Shown: in pieces, positions 12,707 through 23,659 of the stretch
Numbering within the stretch: the stretch's first letter is position 1
Layout of the letters: every line of letters starts with the position of its first letter
NCBI GenBank assembly: GCA_028023455.1
Contig: JAQFVV010000031.1
Coordinates: 5,746,926-5,810,925, forward strand
Length of the DNA: 64,000 nt
Origin: Epiperipatus broadwayi
Lineage: Eukaryota; Onychophora; Udeonychophora; Euonychophora; Peripatidae
Reading direction: 5' to 3'
Notes under the pieces: generated by a model
What the model was told of the DNA's origin: nothing
Seen by the model: only the letters and a program-made list of their open reading frames with translations
The model's database searches: none
Program-made: the position numbers and the translations under genes

Positions 12707-15700
12707 TGTGCCAGTCAAAACATGCTTATCCATCTAACACGAGCTGGAACTCACAAAATGTACTTCAAACCCAGTCAAGCCTGAGATTTAGGTCAGGGAC
12801 CAGCCTGGATTCGAACCCACTCTCCAAGCACCAGATCTAACACCCAATGGATAACATAACAATGGTAGCACACGAGATTTAATTCTTCATCCGGCCCACT
12901 AGCAAATCGGAGAAAACAATAAGACTCATGGACTTAAACATATATATAAACAACGTAAATACTAGACATTCCACGGATTAAATCTAACATATTTAAATAA
13001 TAGGGGCTTTACTAATGAATACTTATGGGCAATTAGTGAATTGGATTGATTTAATAATGAGACAGAAACTGATATATGATGAATTAAAATATATTTATTG
13101 ACAATTGTTGTTGACAAATGCACGCAGGCATTTTATTTATAAAGTAACATTCTCTAGACTATTTGAACAATAATTGATGTTGGCAAATAGGTTTGTGGCT
13201 ATGATTCAATGGAGCCAAATATCCTGCTATACAACTAATCACTACATTAACTTTTACCAGTTATGCCCTTTCATCATCAGTTCGTGTGGCTCTTTTACGT
13301 AAAATCAAACCAAGTCTGGAGTGAAACTTAATACATCTTAATTATAAGAAATTTATTTTAACTATGGGCTTTTAAAGCGTCCCAGATAGCTTTAGATCGA
13401 ACGGGTTTTCAAGAATGCTTCGGATCAACGCCGAAGACTGCATATTAGGGAGGGAGAGTTGGCTATAACGATTTTACTAATACGCTAGGCACAAGTAAAA
13501 TATAATAATAAAGTGGCTCTGCGGATGGAAGAATAGTTTTAGGGTTTTTGTGACAAACAACGGTTTACCCAATAACCGGTCATCATGCTGCTAATGGGGA
13601 ACCTTTATTTGGTTCAGAGGCGAGGGACTTACGTGCTAATCTGGCCCGTAGCTCAGACTTCGCTACTGCACTACCCATAAGACAAGATGGGCTGGACTTA
13701 CCGTGGCTCCATCTTATATATGTATAAAAAAACAGCATAACGAGAAGATATAAATAAATAAATTCCACATCCGCCAAGCCGAAGGATATTATAAATGAAA
13801 TATCACATATTAAATGAACACAAGTTTATCAGCTTGATCAAAAGAGCCAACTCTTCTGTAGCATGAGAAATACGATATGCTACTGACAGGAATGTATATA
13901 CAAACTTTACTTTATCCCGTTCAATCTCTTTAGTTATCTATAACTAATAAACTCTTAAAAGGTGGAAAAGTATATTTAATAAGGGACTTACGAATACTTA
14001 ACTAAAAAAATATACTTATAATTACACTCCAGGCTAGTTTAATCTTTAGTAACATAATAAATAAAGGTTGAAAAGCCACATTTTATATTTATATTAATTA
14101 ATTTATTAAGTGAAAAAATATGAATTTGGGTTTCGAAACAGCGCACGAAATGACGCTATATAAATAATTTAAATTTATATGTTTAAAAACATATTCTATA
14201 ATTAAATGCACGCCGTTTCGAAACATAGGCATAACTAACAATAATTAAAATAAGCAAAAGAAAAGCAAAATATAACTGCATTGATTAAATTATATAGCAA
14301 AATATTAATTAACAAAGAAATTTAGCAAAAATATTTCATTTATAGATTTCAAATACGATTTAGACAGAGTTTACAATATTGAATTAATAAAGAAATTTGC
14401 AAAAGTATTTCATTTTAGAGAATTTACAATATTATTTGGAAAATAATTTAGAAAGAAATTGCAATAATATGGTTAGCTAACCTGATTTTGAAGAAATAAT
14501 GATTGTTGTTGAAATTCACACAGAGCTCTGCGATTTTAAATAATATTAAAACAGTTCTCCTATAGCTGAACTGGAGATATTCGAGCTGGAACGAAGGTGA
14601 GTTCTTTGGCGGCTTATGGCATGTTCTTATTCAGTTGGGAGACGATTTAAAATGGTGTTGGAACGAAGGCAAGTTCTTTTAGCGGCTTATGACATCTTTT
14701 ATTTGGTGTGGTTGTTGCTTTGGCATTTGATGGATTGAACTCGGCGTTCCATCACGGGAATTGCAGCAATTCTTGCCTGACTTTAGCCAGACATGGTAAA
14801 ATTAACAATTTTGACTTCTGATGTTAACTCTCTTCAAAAGCAAGATGGATTCTCCCTTCCCGCTTAAAATAAGGCCTATTTATATCCTTCTACTAAACTT
14901 TAACACCTTTCTGGAATTTCGTAAACCTCGGGACCAATTGACTTTTAATTAAAGCAAAATAATATAATTCAATTTCTACAACAACTGATAAAATCTCCGA
15001 GGTGTTATATTTAATTTCCTTAAAAAAATATATCAAAATATATAAACTATATAATTTGATTCATTTTCATTAATTAAATTCCTTTTCAGGTGTTATTACT
15101 TAGCAGAAGGAACGGTATTCTGATTTAATGAAAAAGTCTTTTGTTGCAAACAAAAATCAATCAGAAAACAGATTTTACTTTTTTACCCGGGTGTGTCACT
15201 AATTGATATCTTGTTTACAAAAATTCTCATTTTTAATTGCGAACAGATAATTCTTATTTTATAAAACTAAATAACTTTTAACATATTTGTTTATTAAAAA
15301 AAAAGCAAATTTAAAGAAAATACTTGTTTCAACTATATATGTAAAACATTAAATCAGAAAACCGTTAAATAAATTAAAGAAAACATTTACATTACTTTTA
15401 TTTAAACTTAAATATATATGAATCATTTTGCCGTTATTCCAAGGTTTAAATTATCCATCCACATACGAATATTATAGCGAATATAATTAAGAATTGACTG
15501 AAAATTAATAAAACATTTTATAATAAATTATGAGCATTTCTCCGCTATAATTTTATCAAACCTGTCTAATTATAGCGTGTTTTCGTATGTAAATGGATGA
15601 TGCCATTCAAGCGGCCATTGTAGCAAAGTTTTCCCGCTCGACTTATATATTACATTTTTACATTTAAAATAGGTTCGAAACTAGTTCAGATGGGTAGGTC

Positions 15701-15746
15701 ATTAGGTTGATGGTGAAACGGAAAGGGATTGGAGATTTCCGTTTCA
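12707..15746 (-). mobile_element. Solo LTR, family LTR1, with 4-bp TSD
   Basis: Runs from TGTGCCAGTC to CCGTTTCA, 3,040 bp, flanked by ATAC at 12703-12706 and 15747-15750. It aligns along much of its length with the LTR at 47409-54777: the best block is 13620-13930 against 48360-48670, and the ends (15440-15746 against 54460-54777) also match. It has no retroelement coding motifs. The solo state, TG/CA ends and TSD indicate an LTR left by recombination between the two LTRs of a full element. CpG is frequent here, unlike in the 47-kb copy. The 64-codon frame at 13583-13777 is inside the LTR and not called. Confidence 0.75.
13713..13720 (-). promoter_or_regulatory. Candidate TATA box within LTR
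   Basis: Minus-strand TATATAAG followed by ATGGAGCCACGGTAAG. The corresponding spot in the older copy (about 48447-48460) keeps TATATTAAGATGGAGCCATGG. A minus-strand AATAAA lies about 600 bp further on (near 13100). Conservation between two diverged copies supports a functional site, but the assignment is motif-based. Confidence 0.3.
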
Positions 15747-16060
15747 ATACATATGGCTCTTATCACACTATAGCATGTTTGGACAAATTCTTATTATACA
15801 GTATAAGTAATTGAATGCCCGAGTCAAACAAAATACATGAAATATACTCGCAAATAAACAATATAGATAATATAGAGTTTGAAAATATTATATATATCAA
15901 AATTATAAAGGATTTGAGTGATTAAATATGAATAAAATACTAAAATTAAGCTACAGGGATGTGGGTGTTTAACTAATTAAGATCTACAGGGATGTGGGTG
16001 TTTAAATATTCGATGCCCCATGTTTGGGCAAGCCATGGACCCGAAAAAAAAAATTTACTA
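15747..16060 (-). other. Interval between two LTRs with primer-site-like motif
   Basis: Contains a 33-bp period direct duplication (CTACAGGGATGTGGGTGTTTA at 15951 and 15984, approximately). At 16015-16035 the minus strand reads GGC, TT, then GCCCAAACATGGGGC, which resembles the tRNA-Lys primer site with small insertions. It sits 25 bp from the LTR at 16061, so it may be leader sequence of a decayed element. Confidence 0.35.
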
Positions 16061-18726
16061 TGTAACAGTCAGAATCGTCTATCTCGCTAACACACTGCAG
16101 AATTCAAACCCCAGACACGAAACTGAACATTCTAGGAGGGGTTGCCTTCTAGATATACTAAGTTTGAATCTAAAGCCCAAATTTCACAGCGCCATCTATG
16201 TGACAACGCATCTGATGCCACTACTAGTATGACCTTTGACCGGTGCCTGGGGGTCAGGGAGAAACAAAAGACTCTAAACTAAAAGAAGTTTGGGTGGCTA
16301 ATTAATGTCTATGGATTTACAAAAGAAATGCAGAAAATATATATATATATATAGACCGAGACAGTGATAGAAATCAAATAAAATAAGAGATCAAATTTAG
16401 TTTAAATAATTTCACAAAATTTATTTTTTATAAGACAGGGATGCGTATTAGATAATTGTGGGCATGATATTTCAATAAATGACAAAAAGGTTTTAAAACA
16501 AAATGATATATTCTATTCCTCGGGCTAATAGCATTACGATAATGTGCTTGACGAGATAGGAACATGTGCAAGGTGCTTTGAGCAATTATACAAGTTTAAG
16601 AAAATATTTGAAAATTAAGTGTTCTAAAATATTGATTGATTTTGAGAATAGCACAGACTTAAGCTTACTAAGCAACAAAGTGGGAATGTGATCAAGGCAT
16701 TTATTTGAGAATAATAATAATAGAGTTGCATTGGGAGGTCAGTATTGCTGATGATAAATTTATTAAAGTTGGAGGGTGTGACACATTTAAGTCATGGATG
16801 CTTTGTAAAATAAATATAAAGTAAAACAATATTGAAGATCCGGATTAATTACGGAGGGCATCTCACCGCTAACCCGTAGGAAAGTATTTTATGAACAGCC
16901 GAAACTTAGTGACTGTGTGACGATTGCATTTAATTCCCAGGGGTGTCATTTGGGACACCCTCTGCCTGGAAACTTGCAATAAGCAAAAAGAACGGACTTT
17001 GCCGTGTAAAGAATCCTTGGAAAAATAAAACAAAGCGGTCTCAACAACCAATTCATTTACCAGCAATATGAGACTAGTGTATATAAAAACATACTGAATG
17101 GGTTTTACTCAGATTAAGAGAAATGCCCAATCAAATTCCCCGAAATTCATTTAAAAGGGTCCGCACATTCTCGACGTCAATGATGAACTTTATAATTAAA
17201 GTAGAACACCGTAATTAAAATAGGAAAATGCATGCTTGTGGATTTGAAAAGTAAGTATAGATTTATATACGCAATCATGCATTAGGGGACACATTTAATC
17301 ATTGACCTTGCACATACTCTCATATTAGATTAAAATCAATAACATGTAGATTTTAAACTATGTGATTATATTATATATTAAAGAATAGAATTGCCCTCGA
17401 ACGAGTGATTTGCAAGATAATAAAATTGGAAAATTATAAATTTAAAATATGCCTTAATAGCAGCGTCTTACTTTCAATAAAGGGAATAGTTCACTCGGTC
17501 AAAGATGATTCTGACACATTATCATAATAAAATAAAAGCTTTATAAATAGAAAATATTAACCCAAGGATAGAGCAAAACTGTTGAGTATATTTAAACACG
17601 TTAAAGAAATACATAATGAAGTTATGTGAAATATAAGAAAAACATTTTTAAATAGCTATAGCATGTTATTTATCACAAGAGCTCTTGGGTTAATTTAGGG
17701 TTATCTCTGGAGAAGCATTTTCAGGTAGATGTTCAGCAGGTTTTATAATTCAGCAGCAAAATCTGGAAATGTTCATGTTTTTGGCAGTGGCAGCAGTTCC
17801 GCGGTTCCTTGTGATAATTTCCGATGGTCTATGGCAGCATATGACCATTTCGGAGAGAAATAGCCTTCTTGCACTCTACACTGTCATGTCAAGATTTACA
17901 AATTACTACTATAATTTTGGTTAGAAACATTAGACCTCAGAATGATTTCTCTTAAAAACAGAACCCTTCTTTTTATAGTAAATGTTAACAATAGAACTGC
18001 CCTGGAGCATTACAAAAATATATCAGACTTATCAGCTGTAATTAAATTTATCCGAATGTCCAAAAGAATTCAACAATAATTAATTTCTTTTGTTAATTTC
18101 CCTGCCGACATTTGAATTACAAATTAGATTTAATTAAAAATTACTTTTACTAATTAAAGAAAACCTAAAGTGGACATCTGCTGTTTTTAGATAAACTTAT
18201 AGAACATTAACTAATTAAACTATTGTCCCTGATTTATTTAAACAGAAATATTTGGAATAACTTTTATTAAATTAAAGAAAATGATTTTACTTTTTAAATT
18301 GCAATATTTGAATCTATTTACTAAACGAATATTTACTAAATGAATTTTATTTTAAATCAAAATATGTTATGACAGTAATATATTTGTAAATAGATTCAAA
18401 CAAAATAACTTTAACAATTTATAATTTTGATATGTTTTAAAATGCATGTCATAGTGTGTGCGCAATTACAACTTATATAACCTACTTTTAAATAAATGTA
18501 AATTATGTGAACAAATACATAATTCATAATATTTTATTTTATTTGGGAATAAGTTATATATATAATATGAGCATTGTGCATGTGGTTTAAAATTAGATGG
18601 GATTTTCGGTATATAAGTGTATTGCAGACACACTATGATAGATTGGAGTTCAAACTAAGGTATGAGGGTAGAAAGTAGGTGAGAAAAGGTGAAACGAAGA
18701 TCTGCAAAGCAGACCTTACTGTTTCA
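16061..18726 (-). mobile_element. LTR1-family LTR, 2,666 bp
   Basis: Starts TGTAACAGTC and ends ACTGTTTCA. The first 250 bp align with 26648-26870; a central block near 16900-16980 aligns with 27450-27530 (GTGACTGTGTG...AATTCCCA); the last 355 bp are nearly identical to 10168-10527. No matching TSD is seen: left flank ACTA, right flank GTAT. It could be a solo LTR with lost TSD or the 5' LTR of the broken element to its left. Orientation is inferred from the primer-site candidates. Confidence 0.65.
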
Positions 18727-18739
18727 GTATATATATAGA

Positions 18740-18935
18740 AGGCTTCAATCTACTCCAACCTCTAACTCTTTAAACTCTTCAGCTGTCCATACCATTGAAA
18801 ATCTGATGATGGAATGTCCAAATGTCATTCTGATGCCAATATTATTGTTATGCTCATGTTGACTTCAAATCACTTTGATCCCTCATGTATAGGACCTTAA
18901 CAATTTAAATATGTAGAAGAAGGATGGTCAGGATC
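18740..18935 (+). repeat. Foldback-family repeat R2, single-sided copy
   Basis: Matches the right half of the inverted repeat at 23145-23431: shared CAATCTACT, AAACTCTTCAGC, CCATTGAAAA and TGTATAGGACC in the same order. It begins immediately after the LTR end and a short TA run. Confidence 0.65.
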
Positions 18936-18990
18936 CAGGATTAATATGTAATATTTGAAATACAAGCATTCTTCCTATACCTGGAGCTTA

Positions 18991-19110
18991 ATTGTAAATA
19001 TAGAGGGTTTGAACCCAGATCTTTCAAGCAATCTTCAACTATCAACAGTATCTCATGCCACCAATAAACATGACCAACACATGTCAAAAAGATAAATAAT
19101 CACTAATCTA
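18991..19110 (+). repeat. Interspersed repeat R1, copy 2 (3'-truncated)
   Basis: Starts ATTGTAAATATAGAGGG and keeps GGTTTGAACCCAGATC, close to a tRNA B box, then CACCAATAAACATGACC. It aligns with 8011-8130 and loses similarity after about 19110. Confidence 0.6.
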
Positions 19111-20116
19111 CATATTTTGTATAGTAACATATACACCTTTATTCTGCTTAGCAATGGCAATTGATCCTCCAAAACTCATCGTTAAACAACAATATCATAT
19201 ACAAAATATGTAATTATACTGGGGGTCTATGGGAAAAAAAATGGTCAGTTTCAGTCGACATAAAATATCCACAGTGGTTTCCAAGCTCAAAGATTTTCTT
19301 GATTGTTTCATCACAATGATGACTAAATATGTATCTAAAAAGAAAAGTTTTATATCACAAGGAAAAAAAATGCATAGTTTTACTTTAAAAAGTACAGAAC
19401 AACAAAAAGAAAGAGAAAGTGAAACTAAATTTAAATTAAAAATTTTCATATTCTTCCGCAGAAGTTTTTCATCATAATGAAAACAAAAATCCATACTGAA
19501 GTGCTTTTTTTTTTAATTTGTATTACAGTATATATTACTACTATACATTGTTGTTTATTACTTATGTGAAATTATTCAAATTAAAAAACAATGTTTAATT
19601 ATTAATTATTTAATTGAACATAAAGTCTTATTACTGTACTCAACAGTAACAAAATGCTTAATGCTTATCGTAAAGCAGTCAACTTTAGAAAAAAAAAACT
19701 TATTTTAAAAGTAAAAAATCTAACTTCTAATTTTCTAAAACATATTGCTGGTTTATTTTTCTTATTGTATATTTTTAGTAATGTAATAACCCCCCCCTCT
19801 CCCATTCGAGTAGAATGATTATTAATTAAATGTGATCTGTTTTTCTTTTTAAACTTTTCTAATTAGACATTTGCATTTTAAAATGTTGTTTTTCTTTTGA
19901 TTTGAAACATCTTGAGTGTAAACAACATGTTTATTAATGAAGTTACAAAATCAATAACTATTTTTACATAATTATCCAGGTGTTCTAAAAATACAATATC
20001 ATACTTAAAAAACACACCCACGCAGATTAATATTCATATTTAGAGTTTTCCTGAAAGTTTGTGATGGTATTTTATTTGTCCTGTACTGTATTTATATATT
20101 GAAGTATTTCATCATC
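19111..20116. other. AT-rich spacer without gene
   Basis: Overlapping frames of 82-99 codons at 19195-19494 occur on both strands but have no motif and strongly AT-driven composition. A short C run at about 19790 is the only other feature noticed. Confidence 0.5.
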
Positions 20117-20201
20117 TAAGTGTTGAATGTCTTTAGAAAAATTAAACTTTATTTAAATAATTTAAATAAAGTTTAATTTTTCTAAAGACATTCAACACTT
20201 A
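20117..20201. repeat. Perfect 85-bp hairpin
   Basis: Two 42-base arms are exact reverse complements around a single central A (arm begins TAAGTGTTGAATGTC). No mismatch was found by eye. It is a minimal palindromic element or a recent inverted duplication. Confidence 0.9.
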
Positions 20202-20220
20202 TATGTATACAGGGTACTTT

Positions 20221-20297
20221 AGTATTATCAACAAATTAAAAATCCTTCTCTTTTTTCTTTTCAAAAACTTTATTTTCTTATCTCAATACTGAACATA
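20221..20297 (+). repeat. Left arm of inverted repeat flanking LTR2
   Basis: Reverse complement of 22594-22670 with few mismatches (core TCTCAATACTGAACATAT). The two arms enclose the minus-strand LTR2 copy plus a small MITE-like element, so an originally compact foldback element seems to have been split by insertions. Confidence 0.8.
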
Positions 20298-20310
20298 TAT
20301 GTATATATAT

Positions 20311-22336
20311 TATAATGATCCAAAAGAAATGAAGAGATCGAATCTAACCGCAATCTGCACTACAGGGTGCCATCTAGGAATTTGAACCTAGAAAAATTTA
20401 TAAAGTAGGCAGATATGCACTGTTAAGATTCCACTTTATTTAAATATTTAGATCGTTAGCCCAAGTCACTAGCTCATAGAGATGCAGAGTTAATAAATAA
20501 CTTGATTAATTTGTATCTCAAATATATATATAAAAATAAAAGCCACTGCCATCAAATATATATATAAAAATAAAAGCCACTGCCAGTAAATAACAAACAA
20601 ATATTTATTTATGCACATATAAATTTTGAATCATTTTAAATTTTGAGGAATAAATTTAACATTTTAGATTTTTATATTAACCTTTAATTTTACATTTAAA
20701 TAGATTGCAATAATGAGTTTAATATTTATTTAGTGAGTCGAGTATGAATAGACTACATAGATCTGCATTTGAAAAAAAAATTCTTTTCCTTATTTAACCT
20801 TAGGCCAAAAGTTCGCAGTCAAACTGGCATCAATCCATCTGATACATTTATGTATTCAATGTAGCATGAAATATGACAACACAAAATACTATACTGTCAG
20901 GAATGTACATCTGAACAGTGAGAAGAGTTAGAGAAGACATTGTCTTTCCACCAACAGGAATGCTACATCTGTTGGCAAGTAGAACAATAAACAAAAAATT
21001 CCATAGGAATGGACTGTGGTCCTTTGCCAACTTACAATCCCATCCATAGGCAAACAGAAGGTCTCTGGTATATATATGCAATCCTGTCAGTAGCGGATCT
21101 CATACTACATCTACTAATTACACAAATATATCCAATCCATTGAGCCAATTCAATTACAAAATGACTAACCTAAGATTACCCTCCCTTAAACTATTTATAT
21201 AACTTTACAACTTTATATAGCCATTCACACCCGACTTAAATTTAACATTTAGATATGTTCACACAGATGAATTTTATACAATTTGTTTTATAATGTTGAG
21301 TATAGATCAGCTGCATAGATTCCACAGTTAAAAACATTCAAAAATAAACAACCGATCAAAATAGAAAGTCATCAATAACGTCAATTGCAGAGGGAATACA
21401 AGAAACACATTGGTATTCATCATAAGATACCGCATCGACATCGATGACCTATATATTCTAATCAAATATGAAAACCACAACATAAATAACCGCTAACAAA
21501 TCCATGTAACGTCTATACCCAACTTAAATTTCATGCATTTAAATAATTTATACAATTAGAAAAAAAATGGAAGTGATTTTTATCAAAAGCAAAACATATA
21601 AAATTAAACATCAATTGATTTTAAACTTAAAAGTCAGATAGAAGTTCATAAGCTTGAACAAAAGTTCTTAATTATTTTTAAATTTTAGAGTTCATGTCAA
21701 TAGCTTACAGTAGAAGAATCACTGCTCTTGATGTAAATTTCCACGGAGTCTTTATTTCAAAACCCGGTCAGATGTTCCGGAGGTAGCATTTGCTGGTTCA
21801 TTCTGGAATCACAGTCTTTTCCTTTTTAAAATAAGTGAGAGAGAATGATATGTGTGTCCCATTGTTCATCTCACCAAATCAAGTTGGAACTGACTGGAAC
21901 TCAATAGTTTTCTTTTTATAGTCCTCCTATGGATTCCATGAACAAAGACATCACTGTTCCATTTTTTCATTATGGTCCGGGCCTTTATTTGCTTCCATTG
22001 GTCAAGCTAAAATCTCTTTATTCTGTTATCTATTTTTCATCTGACTTTTTAATTACACAGCTTTTGGTTAATTAATAAACAATCATTTCCATCTACAAAA
22101 ATATTTTATCTTTAAATCTTGTACTTTTTTTATAAAAAAAAAAAGTATGTTCAAATACTTATTTATTTGTTTTGTTTTTTTTAATATTTTTAAAGTTTTG
22201 AATCTGTGCGAATATATACGTTTAACAAACATTTTAATTTTAATGTTTAGTTTTTTTTTAATAGATTTTATTTTTATTTGCGAACTTTAAGATTTTATTT
22301 TAAATTAGTGTAATGGCATATTTATATACCGTTACA
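20311..22336 (-). mobile_element. Solo LTR, family LTR2 (minus copy)
   Basis: Read on the minus strand it begins TGTAACGGTATATAAA at 22336 and runs about 2.0 kb, aligning in order with 8208-10128. Differences from that copy include a 34-bp tandem duplication at 20518-20585. Both copies carry a motif like TTCGCACAGATGAA twice in opposite orientation (22200 and 21250 here; 8335 and 9770 in the plus copy). No coding motif. The left end is approximate. Confidence 0.6.
20518..20585. repeat. 34-bp tandem duplication
   Basis: Two exact adjacent 34-bp units (each ending TAAAAGCCACTGCCA), found only in this LTR2 copy. Confidence 0.9.
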
Positions 22337-22370
22337 ATATATATATATATATACTGTATATGCAGTATTT

Positions 22371-22517
22371 ATATAATACAAAACTCCAACATTTCAACTG
22401 TTTATCTTCATACAGTCATTTTTAAGGATATCTCTCTCCCACTGCTATATTTTATTACTCTTTCTTTTACATTATTTAATTACAAATCAACATTGAAACA
22501 TTGGAGTTTTGTATTAT
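22371..22517. repeat. MITE-like element with short terminal inverted repeats
   Basis: AATACAAAACTCCAA at the left and its reverse complement at the right end enclose about 145 bp. It is followed by a TA run and another AATACAAAACTCCAATA copy at about 22532. No transposase. Confidence 0.65.
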
Positions 22518-22551
22518 ATATATATATATATAATACAAAACTCCAATATAC

Positions 22552-22591
<40 letters not shown>

Positions 22592-22593
22592 AT

Positions 22594-22670
22594 ATGTTCA
22601 GTATTGAGATAAGAAAATAAAGTTTTTGAAAAGAAAAAGGAGAAGGAATTTTAATTTGTTGATATTATTA
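22594..22670 (-). repeat. Right arm of inverted repeat flanking LTR2
   Basis: Partner of 20221-20297. Confidence 0.8.
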
Positions 22671-23064
22671 TAGAACATATATACATATTTTAAAAGAAAA
22701 AGTGGATGAACATTTGCTGTGTTTATTATGTATGATATACACAGTATTATAGATTCAGTAATTATAGATATTTTAAGGGTTTTATGAATAAAATATTGTA
22801 TGTGTATACAATTACAGCAAAGTCATTACCTTTATACATATTACAATAATATACTTTTGCTTTTGGGTAAAATGAATTTAATATAGCTATCTCTGATGTC
22901 ATCATTGATGCAAAATTCAAGTTGGCTGCCAAAAAATTTTTTTTTTAATTTTTTCCTGATCATTTGAGTGAAAAATTGATTGTAAATTGAAGTAGTGGGT
23001 ACAATTTGATGATGATTGCTATTGTGAAATATTGCTAAATTGTCAATCGCTAAGCAGAGTAAAG

Positions 23065-23068
<4 letters not shown>

Positions 23069-23134
<66 letters not shown>
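23069..23134. repeat. (TA)n microsatellite
   Basis: About 33 uninterrupted TA units, directly left of the R2 foldback element. Confidence 0.95.
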
Positions 23135-23139
<5 letters not shown>

Positions 23140-23144
23140 CATAC

Positions 23145-23431
23145 AGGCCTCAATCTACTCCAACCTCTAACTTTTTAAACTCTTCAGCCATCCATATCAT
23201 TGAAAATTTGATAATGAAATGTCCAAATCATACATGAAGCCTGCATCCTTTCCATCCCACTTCTTTGTATTTAAATTGACAGGGTCCTATACATGAAGGA
23301 TAGAGTGACTTGAGATCAACATTGGCATTACAATATTGGCATCAGCATGGGATTTTGACATTCCATCATTAGTTTTTCAATGGTATGGATGGCTGAAGAG
23401 TTTGAAGACTTAGAGATTGAAGTAGATTGAA
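23145..23431. repeat. Foldback element R2 (inverted copy pair)
   Basis: The first about 85 bp (23145-23230) and last about 85 bp (23350-23431) are inverted repeats (ACTCTTCAGCCATCCATA and its complement). The right half, read on the minus strand, matches 18740-18935 over about 190 bp. No coding; it looks like a MITE-like foldback repeat. Confidence 0.75.
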
Positions 23432-23484
23432 TACTATCTATTAAAGTATGAGGATTTTCTATCTTAATATAAACTGAGCACTGA

Positions 23485-23659
23485 TTATATTTATGTGTGG
23501 GAGATATAATCTAGACCAAGTGATGAGTACTGGTTCAGCATGAAATACATATATTGGTGACTGTTTGCATTTTCTACATGTGTATTGGTGTTGTGAGATA
23601 TTGTGGATAGTTGAAAGGTGCTTGAAAAGTCTGGATTCACATCTCTTATATTTACAATC
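23485..23659 (-). repeat. Interspersed repeat R1, copy 3 (inverted)
   Basis: On the minus strand it reads ATTGTAAATATAAGAGATG, then AACCAGTACTCATCA, in the same order as 8011-8190. The 81-codon frame here is a by-product of the repeat. Confidence 0.6.

Noticed and set aside
22313-22612. 99-codon Ile/Tyr-rich frame, transmembrane-like
   Set aside because: Made of TA repeats and a MITE-like element.
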